Shown here: positions 6,884 through 16,567 of the stretch, piece after piece | Numbering within the stretch: the first letter of the stretch is position 1 | Layout: each line of letters starts with the position of its first letter | NCBI GenBank assembly: GCA_913043285.1 | Contig: CAJWML010000002.1 | Location: forward strand, 343,168-407,167 | Length of the DNA stretch: 64,000 nt | Direction of reading: 5' to 3' | Source of the DNA: CAKZNE01 sp002695025 | GTDB lineage: Bacteria; Bacteroidota; Bacteroidia; Flavobacteriales; Schleiferiaceae | The notes under the pieces: generated by a model | The model's input: the letters and a program-made list of their open reading frames with translations, nothing else | Database searches by the model: none | Told to the model about the DNA's origin: nothing | Made by a program: the position numbers and the translations under genes

Positions 6884-9059
6884 CTTCTATCAGCGATCTC
6901 AGAAGTTTTCGAACCTCCGTGGGATCATCCAGCGTAAAGCGGGCATGGGAGGCACCACGGCCTATTTTAATGGTATAAGCGCTGGCCGGCAGCATCTCAA
7001 AGATGTCTTCGTCCGTGCGGTCGTCACCCAAGGCCAGCGTGAAGTCCGGTTTGATCTTCTGGTAACGGGCCAAAGCCACTTTGCCTTTATTTACTGCGTT
7101 GGGCTTTACCTCCACCACATGGTTGCCATACAACACTTGCAATTGCTTTTGTTCCATAAAGTGTTTCAGGTGGCTGCCCAGCTCGCTCGAGCGCAGTTCA
7201 CCCAATCCTTTTTCCACTTTGCGATAGTGCCATACCAGTGCATGTCGCTTTTCTTCCAGGAAAGAACCGGGCGTCCGGTCTACGTAAAAATTAATGATAT
7301 TCCGGGCTTCTTCTTTCCACTCATCACTGGCCATTTCTTCATTTAACTGCCATTCGTTTCCTGCGGACTTGGTCCATATACCGTGTTCAGCAACCAATTG
7401 AATGCCAAGACCCTCCAGCCATTCACCTAAAGTATCAGCTTTACGTCCACTGATCACCGTTACGGTATTACGAGGGTCTGCCGCAAGTTTGGTGAGGATC
7501 AGCAGAAGTTCATCATCAGGCTTACAAGCCAGTGGATCATTATGAAAAGGTACCAGGGTGCCATCATAGTCCAGGAATAACAAACGTTTCTCCGATTTTT
7601 TATAGGTATCTGTAAGCTCCGTGCTTTCATTCTCAGTAAGCAGGTGGGTGGCCAGCAAACGCTGTTTTTGTTTCACCCGTTCCAGGTTGCTGATGAAAAG
7701 TTCTACCCAACTGAAGATGTTGTATTTCTTCACACTTTCCTGCATTACCTCAATATGCCGTTTCTGTTCGTCCTTAGGCATATCCAAAGCCCTTTTCAGG
7801 GTTTTGGCCATACCAGGTATATCATTGGGGTTCACAAGAAGTGCATCGGAAAGCTCTTTGGCAGATCCAGCCATTTCACTGAGTATGAGAACACCATCTT
7901 TTTCGTGACGTGAAGCAATGTATTCCTTGCACACCAGGTTCATACCATCACGCATAGGCGTGATCATGGCTACGTCACACATGCGGTAAAAGGCAGATAA
8001 AGCATCAAAGGGGTAACTACGGTAAAAGTAATGGATAGGACTCCAGGCAATACGTCCGTATTTACTGTTGATTTTGCCCACCAGTTCATCCACGTTCTCT
8101 TTCAGTTGCTGGTAGCTGGGTACCTCATCACGTGAGGGTACTACAATCAAAAGGAGAGAGACTTTCTCGTGGTAATCCGGGTTATCCTCCAGGAAAAGTT
8201 CAAAAGCCTTCAATCGCCTGGGAATGCCTTTCGAGTAGTCCAGACGGTCCATAGAAAGTATAAGCCTTTGCTTGCCAAGGCTTTCACTGTAACGCTTTAC
8301 CCGTTCCTCTGTGGCCTCTGTGGTTACATTATCAGCAAATTTATCGTAATCAATACCCATAGGTAGGGAGTCCACCACTACCAGGCGATCTTCCATCTGT
8401 ATTTCGTTACGGTTATAGTTGTAGCCCACCAGGCGATGCACGGAACTGAGGAAGTGCCGCATATCGTCATAGGTGTGAAAGCCCAGGAAATCAGCTCCCA
8501 GCATGCCTCGTAATAATTCCCTGCGCCAGGGTATCATGCGGAACACTTCATACGAAGGGAAGGGGATATGCTGAAAAAAACCGATGGTTATATCCGGGTG
8601 GTCTTCCCGCAGCATTTGTGCCACCAGCAATAATTGATAATCATGGAGCCATACAATGTCTCCCGGCTCAATATTTTCGGAGATAACCCTGGCAAATTTG
8701 CGGTTTACCTTCTGGTAAGCTTTCCAGTGCTTTTCATTGTATTGGATGTACTGCACAAAATAGTGGTAAGCAGGCCACAGGGTTTGATTGCTGAAACCGA
8801 GGTAATATTCCTCCACCTCCTGGTCCGTAAGGAAAACTGGTTTCATGCTTTCCTTTTTCAGGCCCGCAGTGATTTCCTCTTTGATCTTATTATCCTTAAA
8901 AGATGCACCGGGCCAGCCGATCCATATATTGTTACCTTCCTTATAAATAGACCCCAGTCCGGTAGCCAGTCCACCTTCGCTGGACTTAAATTCGTATTGT
9001 GATCCACTCTTTTCGATGCGTACTGGTAAGCGGTTGGAAACAATAATGGTTTTGGACAT
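6870..9059 (-). CDS. otsAB: Bifunctional trehalose-6-phosphate synthase/phosphatase
   Basis: A 729-residue fusion of the two steps of the OtsA-OtsB route to trehalose. Residues 1-470 are a GT20 trehalose-6-phosphate synthase, starting with SNRLPV and including WLHDYQLLL, the glucose-6-phosphate-binding region near 85-160, and RDGMNLVCKEY near 370. It joins UDP-glucose (or ADP-glucose) to glucose-6-phosphate. Residues about 485-729 are a HAD trehalose-6-phosphate phosphatase with the nucleophile motif LDYDGTL near 492, SGRK, and LGDDRTDEDIFE near 690. Fusion of the two is common in Bacteroidota. Trehalose protects against osmotic and desiccation stress. The gene is divergent from PEP carboxylase. 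Cytoplasmic. Confidence 0.96.
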   Translation of the reverse strand: MSKTIIVSNRLPVRIEKSGSQYEFKSSEGGLATGLGSIYKEGNNIWIGWPGASFKDNKIKEEITAGLKKESMKPVFLTDQEVEEYYLGFSNQTLWPAYHYFVQYIQYNEKHWKAYQKVNRKFARVISENIEPGDIVWLHDYQLLLVAQMLREDHPDITIGFFQHIPFPSYEVFRMIPWRRELLRGMLGADFLGFHTYDDMRHFLSSVHRLVGYNYNRNEIQMEDRLVVVDSLPMGIDYDKFADNVTTEATEERVKRYSESLGKQRLILSMDRLDYSKGIPRRLKAFELFLEDNPDYHEKVSLLLIVVPSRDEVPSYQQLKENVDELVGKINSKYGRIAWSPIHYFYRSYPFDALSAFYRMCDVAMITPMRDGMNLVCKEYIASRHEKDGVLILSEMAGSAKELSDALLVNPNDIPGMAKTLKRALDMPKDEQKRHIEVMQESVKKYNIFSWVELFISNLERVKQKQRLLATHLLTENESTELTDTYKKSEKRLLFLDYDGTLVPFHNDPLACKPDDELLLILTKLAADPRNTVTVISGRKADTLGEWLEGLGIQLVAEHGIWTKSAGNEWQLNEEMASDEWKEEARNIINFYVDRTPGSFLEEKRHALVWHYRKVEKGLGELRSSELGSHLKHFMEQKQLQVLYGNHVVEVKPNAVNKGKVALARYQKIKPDFTLALGDDRTDEDIFEMLPASAYTIKIGRGASHARFTLDDPTEVRKLLRSLIEATGR

Positions 9060-9266
9060 GGAATCTTGATTTAATACAGATGTAATTGGCTATATAAGGG
9101 CCTGAAGCTGATTTGGTTCAGGAAAGTTAAGGATTTAATGGAACGGTAATATAGGCTATGGTTAAATCTGGTAATTTTCCATTTCATTCCTGCCCGTTTG
9201 CCTTGAACCAATTAAGGCTTGTACAGTTGAAATAGCAGGACCAAACAGAAAACACAGGACAGCTTC

Positions 9267-11846
9267 ATGAATTCAGCCCTTGAAAAATTCAATAACCTGG
9301 TGGCGCTACGTTACCAGATCTACAATTCTATTTTTTTAACGCTCAACCTGGACGGTGTGCATCAAACGGGGATATTGCTGCCGTTGCTTTCCGAGATATG
9401 TGAGGACGGACTGGCAGACGAAAGATCTCCGGAGGCCATCATACGCTACTTTTTTGAAGAGCATACTGAATACCGTACGGAGGAAGAGCGTGTGGATCAG
9501 CTTTTCCGCTTTGTACAGTACATAGAGCGTCAGATTGTATTGGTGGATGCCCTGGAAGATGCGGCATTCTCCGGTATTAATGATCTACGTGGAGCGGGCA
9601 GCTATACTGCTCTTTTCCAGCGATCTTCCAACGGCAACCGGATGGATAAATTACGGGAGGCATTGGAAAATTTTCGGGTGCGTATTGTATTAACCGCGCA
9701 TCCTACCCAGTTTTACCCCGGGCCGGTGCTGGGTATTATTTCGGACCTGGATCAGGCTATTGCACAAAACAATCTTAAGGATATCAAACGTTTCCTGGAG
9801 CAATTGGGAAAGACTCCCTTTTTTAAGAAAGAAAAACCCACCCCTTATGATGAGGCAATCAGCCTTATCTGGTACCTGGAAAATATCTTTTACCATTCCA
9901 TACCGGCTCTTTATGAAGATGTGTTTCAATCATTGGGCGATAATGCTCATGAGGTGATAGGGGATAATCCCTTGTTACAATTAGGCTTTTGGCCCGGGGG
10001 CGATCGTGATGGCAATCCTTTTGTAAATACGGAGATCACCCTGAAAGTTGCCGAACGGCTCCGGCTCACCCTGTTTCGTTGCTATTACCGTGATGTGCGC
10101 CAGTTAAAGCGCAGGATTACCTTTAGGGGTACCGAAGCCATCATGGATGAACTGCAGTCGCGTTTATACGAAGCCACCTTTACTAATCCCGAAAATGCAG
10201 AACTTACATTGGATTGGTTCAAGAATAAATTACTGGAACTGGAAGGTGTATTGGAAAATGAACACAATGGTTTGTTTGCCGATGAGGTACGTACCGTACT
10301 ACATAAAGTTAAGATCTTTGGATTTCATTTCTCCACTTTGGATATCCGCCAAGACAGCCGCATTATTTCGGGGGCTGAGGAAGCGGTTCTGGACCGTCAC
10401 CCGGAGTTTTTCCCAAAAAATTTCCGTGAACTTTCTATAGCCGATAAGGTAAACGCCTTGTTTAAGGTAAAAGGAAAAGTAAAACCCTCTGAATTTGATG
10501 ATCCCATTGTCCGGGATACCCTGGAGTCATTTCCCACCATGCGTGAGATCAAGCGGAAGAACGGCTCCTCCGGAGCGTACCGTTACATTATCAGCAATTG
10601 CCGTGGCGCCCTGGATGTAGCACACGTATTTGCCCTGGCGCGCCTTTCCGGTTGGGAAGGGGAGATGGACTTCGATATTATTCCACTCTTTGAAACAGTA
10701 GACGATCTCCGCAATGCCGGGGACGTAATGGAAGAGCTCTATAATCATCCGGTTTATAAATCCCATCTGCAAAAGCGCTGGTCGCGCCAGGTGGTGATGC
10801 TCGGTTTTTCGGATGGAACCAAGGATGGCGGGTATCTCACCGCTAACTGGGGTATTTACAAAGCCAAGGAAAATATTACCAGTGTATCCCGTACTAATGA
10901 TTTCAGTGTGGTGTTCTTTGACGGCCGCGGAGGACCACCGGCCAGGGGTGGCGGCAATACGCATAAATTCTATGCGTCACTGGGGAATAATATCCAGAGT
11001 GATCAGATCCAGCTGACCATTCAGGGGCAAACCATCAGTTCCAACTTCGGTACATTTGATTCGTCCCGTTATAACCTGGAACAACTTTTTAGTGCCGGCC
11101 TGGAAAACAAAGTACTGGACGATCCGGATAAGAACCTGGATGATCGCGAACGTAAATTACTGGAAGAGCTTTCAGAGATCAGTTATGCCACCTACCAGGC
11201 GTTTAAAGCACATCCTTGTTTTGTGCCCTACCTGGAAAGGATGAGTACGCTTAAATATTATGGACAAACCAATATTGGCAGCCGTCCCTCCAAACGCGGC
11301 AAGTCTGATGAGCTGAAGTTTGAGGACCTGCGCGCCATTCCCTTTGTGGGGGCCTGGAGTCAGCTTAAGCAGAACGTACCCGGCTTTTTTGGCCTGGGCA
11401 CTACGCTTCAGAAAATGGCCGATGATGACCGCCTTAATGAGGTAAAAGAATTGTACCATAATTCATTATTCTTCCGTACGCTCATCGAAAACTCCATGCA
11501 ATCCCTGAGTAAGACCTACTTCCCGCTTACTCGCTATATGCGCAAGGATGAGGAATTTGGTGATTTCTGGCAATGGATCTATGAGGAATCGGAACGGGCG
11601 CGGAGATACCTTCTGGAAGTGTCCGGGCAAAAGAACCTGCTGGAAACCAGTCCTAATATCCGGGAAAGTATTAAACTTCGGGAACAAATCGTATTACCCT
11701 TGCTGGTGATACAGCAAAATGCCCTGATCCGTATTAAACAACTCGAAAAAGAAGGAAAAGGAAAGTCTCTTCTGGCTGAAAGTTACCGTAAACTGGTGGT
11801 GCGGTCCCTGTACGGGAACATCAACGCCAGTCGTAATTCGGCCTGA
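9267..11846 (+). CDS. ppc: Phosphoenolpyruvate carboxylase
   Basis: An 859-residue enzyme catalysing PEP + bicarbonate to oxaloacetate + phosphate, the anaplerotic supply of the citric acid cycle. Family signatures are TAHPTQ near residue 145 (catalytic His), GFWPGGDRDGNPF near 240, GFSDGTKDGGY near 512 and DGRGGPPARGGG near 551 (glycine-rich active-site loop with essential Arg). The C-terminus NASRNSA replaces the more usual short RNTG end but keeps Arg-Asn. Length is close to the usual 870-950. The PPARGGG variant of the loop departs from the enteric sequence, which may mean different allosteric behaviour. It starts at ATG 9267, 207 bases from the divergent otsAB start. Confidence 0.95.
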   Translation: MNSALEKFNNLVALRYQIYNSIFLTLNLDGVHQTGILLPLLSEICEDGLADERSPEAIIRYFFEEHTEYRTEEERVDQLFRFVQYIERQIVLVDALEDAAFSGINDLRGAGSYTALFQRSSNGNRMDKLREALENFRVRIVLTAHPTQFYPGPVLGIISDLDQAIAQNNLKDIKRFLEQLGKTPFFKKEKPTPYDEAISLIWYLENIFYHSIPALYEDVFQSLGDNAHEVIGDNPLLQLGFWPGGDRDGNPFVNTEITLKVAERLRLTLFRCYYRDVRQLKRRITFRGTEAIMDELQSRLYEATFTNPENAELTLDWFKNKLLELEGVLENEHNGLFADEVRTVLHKVKIFGFHFSTLDIRQDSRIISGAEEAVLDRHPEFFPKNFRELSIADKVNALFKVKGKVKPSEFDDPIVRDTLESFPTMREIKRKNGSSGAYRYIISNCRGALDVAHVFALARLSGWEGEMDFDIIPLFETVDDLRNAGDVMEELYNHPVYKSHLQKRWSRQVVMLGFSDGTKDGGYLTANWGIYKAKENITSVSRTNDFSVVFFDGRGGPPARGGGNTHKFYASLGNNIQSDQIQLTIQGQTISSNFGTFDSSRYNLEQLFSAGLENKVLDDPDKNLDDRERKLLEELSEISYATYQAFKAHPCFVPYLERMSTLKYYGQTNIGSRPSKRGKSDELKFEDLRAIPFVGAWSQLKQNVPGFFGLGTTLQKMADDDRLNEVKELYHNSLFFRTLIENSMQSLSKTYFPLTRYMRKDEEFGDFWQWIYEESERARRYLLEVSGQKNLLETSPNIRESIKLREQIVLPLLVIQQNALIRIKQLEKEGKGKSLLAESYRKLVVRSLYGNINASRNSA

Positions 11847-11881
11847 TGACGGGTTCATAATTTATCCGCATTTTTGGAAGC

Positions 11882-13345
11882 GTGGAAACCATAAGCCTTA
11901 TCCTTTTTGTTCCGGCACTTTTACTACTGCTTTATTTTGGCAGCCGCGACTTTATCCGTGAACTGAAGGCGGACCGATGGTGGAATGAAAAGTTGTGGCT
12001 TATTGTAAGTATTCCTGCCTTAGTAGCACTGGTCATAGCCATTGGAAGAGTAGATATAGCCTTTCCCGATTGGCCTCCTAAAACGATTAAGGGGCTGTTT
12101 TCCGTAGTGGTGGCGGCCCTTATTTCCCTGTTCTGGATCATGTATCTCTCCTGGCTCGACTTTTACGAGCGGGAGAAAAAACGTTACCTGCTCACCACCT
12201 TTGTGTTGGGTTCGGCCTTTACTTTCCTGGTCTTTCCCATCTCCGGCTTGATCAACCTGTTGGGTTTCAATCTCAATGGTGATCTGTGGAATGACTTTTT
12301 GTACTGCATTTTCGGAATTGGCACGATAGAAGAACTGGTAAAGTTCATACCTCTTTTCCTGATGTGGCGCTTCAGCAGGCAGGTAGACGAGCCTTTTGAT
12401 TTTTTGCTGTACGCCTCCATAAGTGCCTTGGGGTTCGCTTTTGTGGAAAACATCCTGTACCTGTACCAAAGTGATCTTTCCGCAGTATACGCACGGGCTC
12501 TGTACAGCAGTGTGGCGCATATGTTCTTTTCTTCCATTATTGCCTATGGTTGGATATGGTGGGAGTACCGGGGCAGGCGCTTTCATATCGGAATATTTTT
12601 GGCCCTATTGCTTCTGGCTTCCCTGGCACACGGTTTTTATGATTTCTGGCTGATCCGCTTCGAACTGAAACTCCAGGCTATTACCTTACTTTTTTTCCTG
12701 TTGAACTTGCATGTATGGGTATTGATGAAGAATAATCTGATCAATATTTCCAGTTTTTACAATCCGCGGCTTAAGTTGAATTCACATTTGTTCATGTACC
12801 GGCTTACCAGCCTTATGCTCATAGTTTCGGTAGTAGCCATTACGGGCTATAATATTCTCTTTGGCCAAGCCGCCACGCGTAGCTTTAGCTGGTTCCTGAT
12901 GAGACAGTATACCTATGTTTTTGTGTATGTTACGGTTTCCTTCAGCAGTTTCCAGGTAATACCCGGTTATATAGGTTCCTTTAAAATACCCAAACGTTTA
13001 TTTTTCCCTAAAATCCTGCGGTACCCGGACTATACCGGCTTAAGCATCCGTATGGACAGGCGCGGCCGTAAAACGGTACATGCTGATTCCGTGCTCAACT
13101 ATTTATCCGGCACCGAAAGGCTATTACGTCACCGGGTGGTAATGGACGGTTTACCCAATTGTTATGGCATAGAAGTAGGTGAGAGGATATACATCATCCA
13201 GTTTGTGAAGGAACACCCCAGGCAGAATGATGTGTGGCAGGTAGCGGTATTTAAACCTAAAAACCCTGATGTAGAAGCGAGGGCTTATTTTAAAAGCCTT
13301 GAACTCAGTAAGCAGGGTGAGATGTTGGCGAAGATATTGCGTTAA
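11882..13345 (+). CDS. PrsW-family intramembrane metalloprotease
   Basis: A 487-residue integral membrane protein with GTG start, 35 bases after ppc. Eight or more hydrophobic segments fill residues 1-350. The PrsW/CAAX-protease-like active site is visible: GTIEELVKF near 147 (Glu-Glu-x-x-Lys), FAFVEN near 184, HMFFSS near 212 and LAHGFYDF near 255, with conserved His residues in membrane helices. In Bacillus, PrsW cleaves an anti-sigma factor; the substrate here is unknown. A soluble tail of about 130 residues (360-487) follows the membrane domain and is not typical of minimal PrsW, so it may be a sensor or regulatory part. Some other families share this fold, so 'PrsW-like' is the safe name. 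Confidence 0.82.
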   Translation: METISLILFVPALLLLLYFGSRDFIRELKADRWWNEKLWLIVSIPALVALVIAIGRVDIAFPDWPPKTIKGLFSVVVAALISLFWIMYLSWLDFYEREKKRYLLTTFVLGSAFTFLVFPISGLINLLGFNLNGDLWNDFLYCIFGIGTIEELVKFIPLFLMWRFSRQVDEPFDFLLYASISALGFAFVENILYLYQSDLSAVYARALYSSVAHMFFSSIIAYGWIWWEYRGRRFHIGIFLALLLLASLAHGFYDFWLIRFELKLQAITLLFFLLNLHVWVLMKNNLINISSFYNPRLKLNSHLFMYRLTSLMLIVSVVAITGYNILFGQAATRSFSWFLMRQYTYVFVYVTVSFSSFQVIPGYIGSFKIPKRLFFPKILRYPDYTGLSIRMDRRGRKTVHADSVLNYLSGTERLLRHRVVMDGLPNCYGIEVGERIYIIQFVKEHPRQNDVWQVAVFKPKNPDVEARAYFKSLELSKQGEMLAKILR

Positions 13346-13479
13346 AGGGACCTGCTTTCAATACCTAAAGGATCAATCACTTTTATAGCTAATGTACCAA
13401 ACCGTTCTGCCAGTTTTGAAAGAAAGCGCAGGTATGGATATTTACGTCTATAAATGGGGCGCGAGTGAGTATCTTTGCG
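13342..13479 (-). other. Protein-like 45-codon open frame without a start codon
   Basis: On the minus strand between the PrsW gene and the hybrid kinase, a frame runs from a stop at 13480 to a stop at 13342. Its translation ends RFLSKLAERFG-TLAIKVIDPLG, which reads like ordinary protein, but no ATG, GTG or TTG start precedes it. Either a decayed gene end, a micro-protein with a rare start such as ATT at 13455, or chance. Confidence 0.2.
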
Positions 13480-13603
13480 TTAGTATGGTATGACTGTAAA
13501 GCCTTTCAGAAGGTTTTAACAAACTTCCATTATGGAGGGTGTTACGCTTCCCCCACGCAAAAAAGTGTATTTTTAGTTTAGCGTCAACCGATAATAATAC
13601 CCT

Positions 13604-15793
13604 ATGAAAACCCCGGCCGAAGACCAGGAGCAAGTGGTCCTTTCCCTTTTGGACGAGGCGTATACAACCCGTATTAATAACCTTCCTAAAAGCCTGGAAC
13701 TGGCAAAAAAAGCCCTGCTCATGAGCCAGGGCGTTGGAAATAACAGTCTCATCGGGAAGTCTCTTAACCGCTTATCTCTTTTTTACATGATCATGGGTCA
13801 ATACCCTGAAGCCACCCGCCATGCGGAAGAGGCTATTGCGCTGTTCGAAGAGCTGGGGGATGATCTGGGAGTGGCTGATGCCAAATACAGCATAGCGGGA
13901 ATTTATTATAAGACGGATAATTACCACATGGGATTGGTACATCTCATTGATGCTCTGGTCAGCTTTAAAAAACACCAGGATTATCACAATCAGGCCAGGG
14001 TCCAGAAATCCCTGGGAACGATTTACGAGTACTTTGGAGATCAGAAAAATGCTCTGAAGTCGTATGAGAACAGCATTGATGCAGCGCGTAAGGCTAGTGA
14101 CCTGAACCTGGAATCCAATGCCTATAATCCCCTTTCGGGGATCTACCTCAAACAGGATAAACCAGAACAGGCTATGGAGATGATCCGGAAGTCTGTTTCT
14201 ATTAAGGAAAAGACCGGTGACGTGCGCGGATTGGCCTTTGCCATCTATGGGCGGGCCAAGGTGCTGATGTTCATGAAGCAGTATGAGGAGGCGGAAAAGG
14301 ACCTCCTCCGAAGTATGGACATCCACGATGAAATGGGAGAAAGGCTGGGGGTGGGCATGGCTTATAATAAGCTGGGTGTGTTGTACCTCTCCATGGGGCG
14401 CTTGAATGAAGCGGAAGCAGTACTGAAGAAGGGATTGGATTTCAGCAGGGAGTTCAATATTGTCATGATTCAGTTTAAGTGTCATTACCTGTTATACCGA
14501 GTAAGCAAGGAAAAAGGAGATGTCCAGGAGTCTTTGCGGCACCTGGAAAAATACCTGGAAGAAAAGGAGGCGGTGATCAATACCCAAACCCTTAAGGTTA
14601 TTGAGAACTATGACCTGATCAGCCAGGTGCGTGAAATGGAAAGGGAGGCTAAGCTTCAAAAGGAAAAAGAAGAGATTATCCGGAAAAAGGACCGGGCGGA
14701 ACAAGCAGCCCGGGTACGGCAGGAATTCCTTTCCAATATGAGCCATGAGATCCGTACTCCTCTTAATGCGGTAGCTTCCATTGCCAGTTTGTTGCGAAAC
14801 CCGGGGGAGGATCATGCCAAGCTGTTAAATGCGCTGCAGTCCGCCACCAATAGGTTAACAGGTATTGTGGACGATATACTCGATTACCATCAGATGGATA
14901 CCGGCAAAATGAAACTGGACCTGGTGCCTGCTGAGCCGGGATCTGTATTGCAGGAGTTGGAAGCCATTTATGCCTCCCATGCAGAAGAGAAGGGTTTAAA
15001 GCTGGAGATACTTATCGGTAAGGATACAACGGGTCCATATCTCCTGGACCGGGATAAACTGGGTTATATCCTCAGGCATCTGCTGGAAAACGCATTGAAG
15101 TTCACGCCAAAGGGTAGTATACGCATGTCGGTCCATAAGCTAGAGGAATTGACCAATGCAGATTGTTTGCGGTTTGAGGTAAGTGATACGGGAATAGGAA
15201 TAGCGGAGGACGATCAGGTTCGCGTTTTTGAGAGTTTCTCACAACCTAAATCGGTTACCACCAAGGAATATGAAGGTTCAGGCCTGGGTCTGGCACTGGT
15301 CAGGAAGCTCGTGGAATTATACGGAAGCCAGGTGCAATTGAAGAGTAGACCAGGGGAGGGTGCCACTTTTTTCTTTGACCTTACCCTGATGAAACCAGTT
15401 AAAACGGTTTCTTCCTCCCAAGGTTACCTGGAAAATAAACGGGTACTGGTGGCAGAAGATAACCCGGTTAATGCTTTGGTGGCCCGAAAAATACTGGAAA
15501 AATGGGGTATGAATATCGAATGGGCAAAAAATGGGGAACAGGCCCTGGAGATAGCCAGAACCCAAAGCTTCCATTATATACTTATGGACATTCACATGCC
15601 GGTTATGAATGGTTTTGACGCGGCCCGAAAGATAAAGGATGACGAAACGCTCAATAAAGACACCCCCATCATAGCACTTACTGCAGATATTACGGCCTGT
15701 GACAATGAGCAGTACCACTCTTATTTCAAAACCTTCCTGCTTAAACCGGTAATTCCTGATAAACTGTACCATACCCTGCTGGGTGCCGGTTAA
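13604..15793 (+). CDS. Soluble TPR hybrid histidine kinase with C-terminal receiver
   Basis: This 729-residue protein has no signal peptide or membrane segment, so it should act in the cytoplasm. Residues 10-320 are about seven TPR-like helical repeats, as in Rap/LuxR-type peptide or protein sensors. A coiled coil (325-370) leads into HisKA with SHEIRTPLNA (phospho-acceptor His near 381). Then come HATPase_c with NALKFTP and DTGIGI motifs, and a receiver domain (610-729) with phospho-acceptor Asp in LMDIHMP near 663. It lacks an HPt and an output domain, so it must pass phosphate to a partner not seen nearby. It probably senses an intracellular protein or peptide through the TPR array. Monocistronic as far as can be seen. 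Confidence 0.9.
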   Translation: MKTPAEDQEQVVLSLLDEAYTTRINNLPKSLELAKKALLMSQGVGNNSLIGKSLNRLSLFYMIMGQYPEATRHAEEAIALFEELGDDLGVADAKYSIAGIYYKTDNYHMGLVHLIDALVSFKKHQDYHNQARVQKSLGTIYEYFGDQKNALKSYENSIDAARKASDLNLESNAYNPLSGIYLKQDKPEQAMEMIRKSVSIKEKTGDVRGLAFAIYGRAKVLMFMKQYEEAEKDLLRSMDIHDEMGERLGVGMAYNKLGVLYLSMGRLNEAEAVLKKGLDFSREFNIVMIQFKCHYLLYRVSKEKGDVQESLRHLEKYLEEKEAVINTQTLKVIENYDLISQVREMEREAKLQKEKEEIIRKKDRAEQAARVRQEFLSNMSHEIRTPLNAVASIASLLRNPGEDHAKLLNALQSATNRLTGIVDDILDYHQMDTGKMKLDLVPAEPGSVLQELEAIYASHAEEKGLKLEILIGKDTTGPYLLDRDKLGYILRHLLENALKFTPKGSIRMSVHKLEELTNADCLRFEVSDTGIGIAEDDQVRVFESFSQPKSVTTKEYEGSGLGLALVRKLVELYGSQVQLKSRPGEGATFFFDLTLMKPVKTVSSSQGYLENKRVLVAEDNPVNALVARKILEKWGMNIEWAKNGEQALEIARTQSFHYILMDIHMPVMNGFDAARKIKDDETLNKDTPIIALTADITACDNEQYHSYFKTFLLKPVIPDKLYHTLLGAG

Positions 15794-16136
15794 TTACTAA
15801 ATGTCAGGCGGGTTTTTTGGCCCTCAGGATGGTTTATTCATTGCAATGAAACGGTAAGTATACACGAGGCTCCGGCTACTTTGCTTTAAAAATTGCTAGC
15901 ACCAGGGAAAAAGACCATTGCCGATAACCGGATATTCAAATTCTCAAAGACAGATATAACCCGGATTAATTCTTTTGCACTCTTTTCAGTTGGGGATTGG
16001 GAAAAAAATGGATCATACAGGAGTGATGACACTGGTTAAATTTTTTAGAGAAAAGTAAATTTATTATTGATTTACAAAAAAGTACACTAGCCCTAAATCT
16101 ATGTAAAATTTATTCTCCGCATAATTGATTGTTTTT
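15794..16136. other. Gene-free region upstream of the Rhs operon
   Basis: About 340 bases with no convincing coding frame. The half nearest the operon is very AT-rich and holds several T-tracts and the promoter at 16137. No inverted repeat strong enough to call a terminator for the preceding kinase gene was seen. Confidence 0.5.
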
Positions 16137-16144
16137 TAGATTTG
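16137..16144 (+). promoter_or_regulatory. -7 promoter box for the Rhs operon
   Basis: TAGATTTG is an exact TAnnTTTG match, 31 bases before the ATG at 16176, in an AT-rich stretch. No clear -33 TTTG is found at the usual distance. If used, this promoter would drive the seven coupled genes to 32916, since no terminator is visible inside. Confidence 0.45.
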
Positions 16145-16175
16145 GATTGAAGAGTAAATTTAAACCTTAACCTGT

Positions 16176-16553
16176 ATGAAACGAACTCTCCTGACAGCCA
16201 TTCTAATAGCCTGGTGTCTGGCTCTTGGCAATGCCACAGATGGTCCTGTTTATCACACAAAGACTTACGCAAAATTACTGAGAAAGCTGGATGGAGGCAT
16301 TGTGGATGCTAGTTCCCGATCCCTCAACTTCCTTTACTACGAGGAGTATGCCACGTCTTCCACTACCTGCGAACTTAGGATATTTAATGCTCAGAGCGAT
16401 CTGCTTAGCACTACCAATCTGAACGTAACTCCCGGAAGCAACCTGGTTGAATTCAATCTTAGCTCAACCTCTCTTTACCCTGGCGGTCAGAAGTACTGGA
16501 TAAAAGTCACCAATAAGAAGGGTGAGAAATTTTTCCTCCGTTTCAAGATATAA
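16176..16553 (+). CDS. Small secreted protein, Ig-like beta domain
   Basis: A 125-residue protein with a Sec signal peptide (about 1-20, ending LALGNA). The mature part of about 100 residues has a tyrosine-rich segment (LNFLYYEEY) and a beta-sandwich pattern ending in KKGEKFFLRFKI. That ending resembles the T9SS C-terminal sorting domain or a FlgD-like Ig domain, where a strand pair finishes with Lys-x-hydrophobic. If it is a sorting domain it has almost no cargo, which is odd; alternatively it is an adaptor or scaffold for the giant proteins encoded downstream. First gene of the Rhs operon, 14 bases before the OmpH-like gene. Confidence 0.75.
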   Translation: MKRTLLTAILIAWCLALGNATDGPVYHTKTYAKLLRKLDGGIVDASSRSLNFLYYEEYATSSTTCELRIFNAQSDLLSTTNLNVTPGSNLVEFNLSSTSLYPGGQKYWIKVTNKKGEKFFLRFKI

Positions 16554-16567
16554 TTTCCAATTACTTT

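Noticed and set aside
12020..12586. Antisense frames within the PrsW-like gene
   Set aside because: Shadow of a membrane-protein gene with clear active-site motifs on the other strand.
13772..14485. 237-codon minus-strand frame antisense to the TPR kinase
   Set aside because: The TPR repeats on the plus strand explain the sequence; the antisense translation shows no domain and has no promoter.
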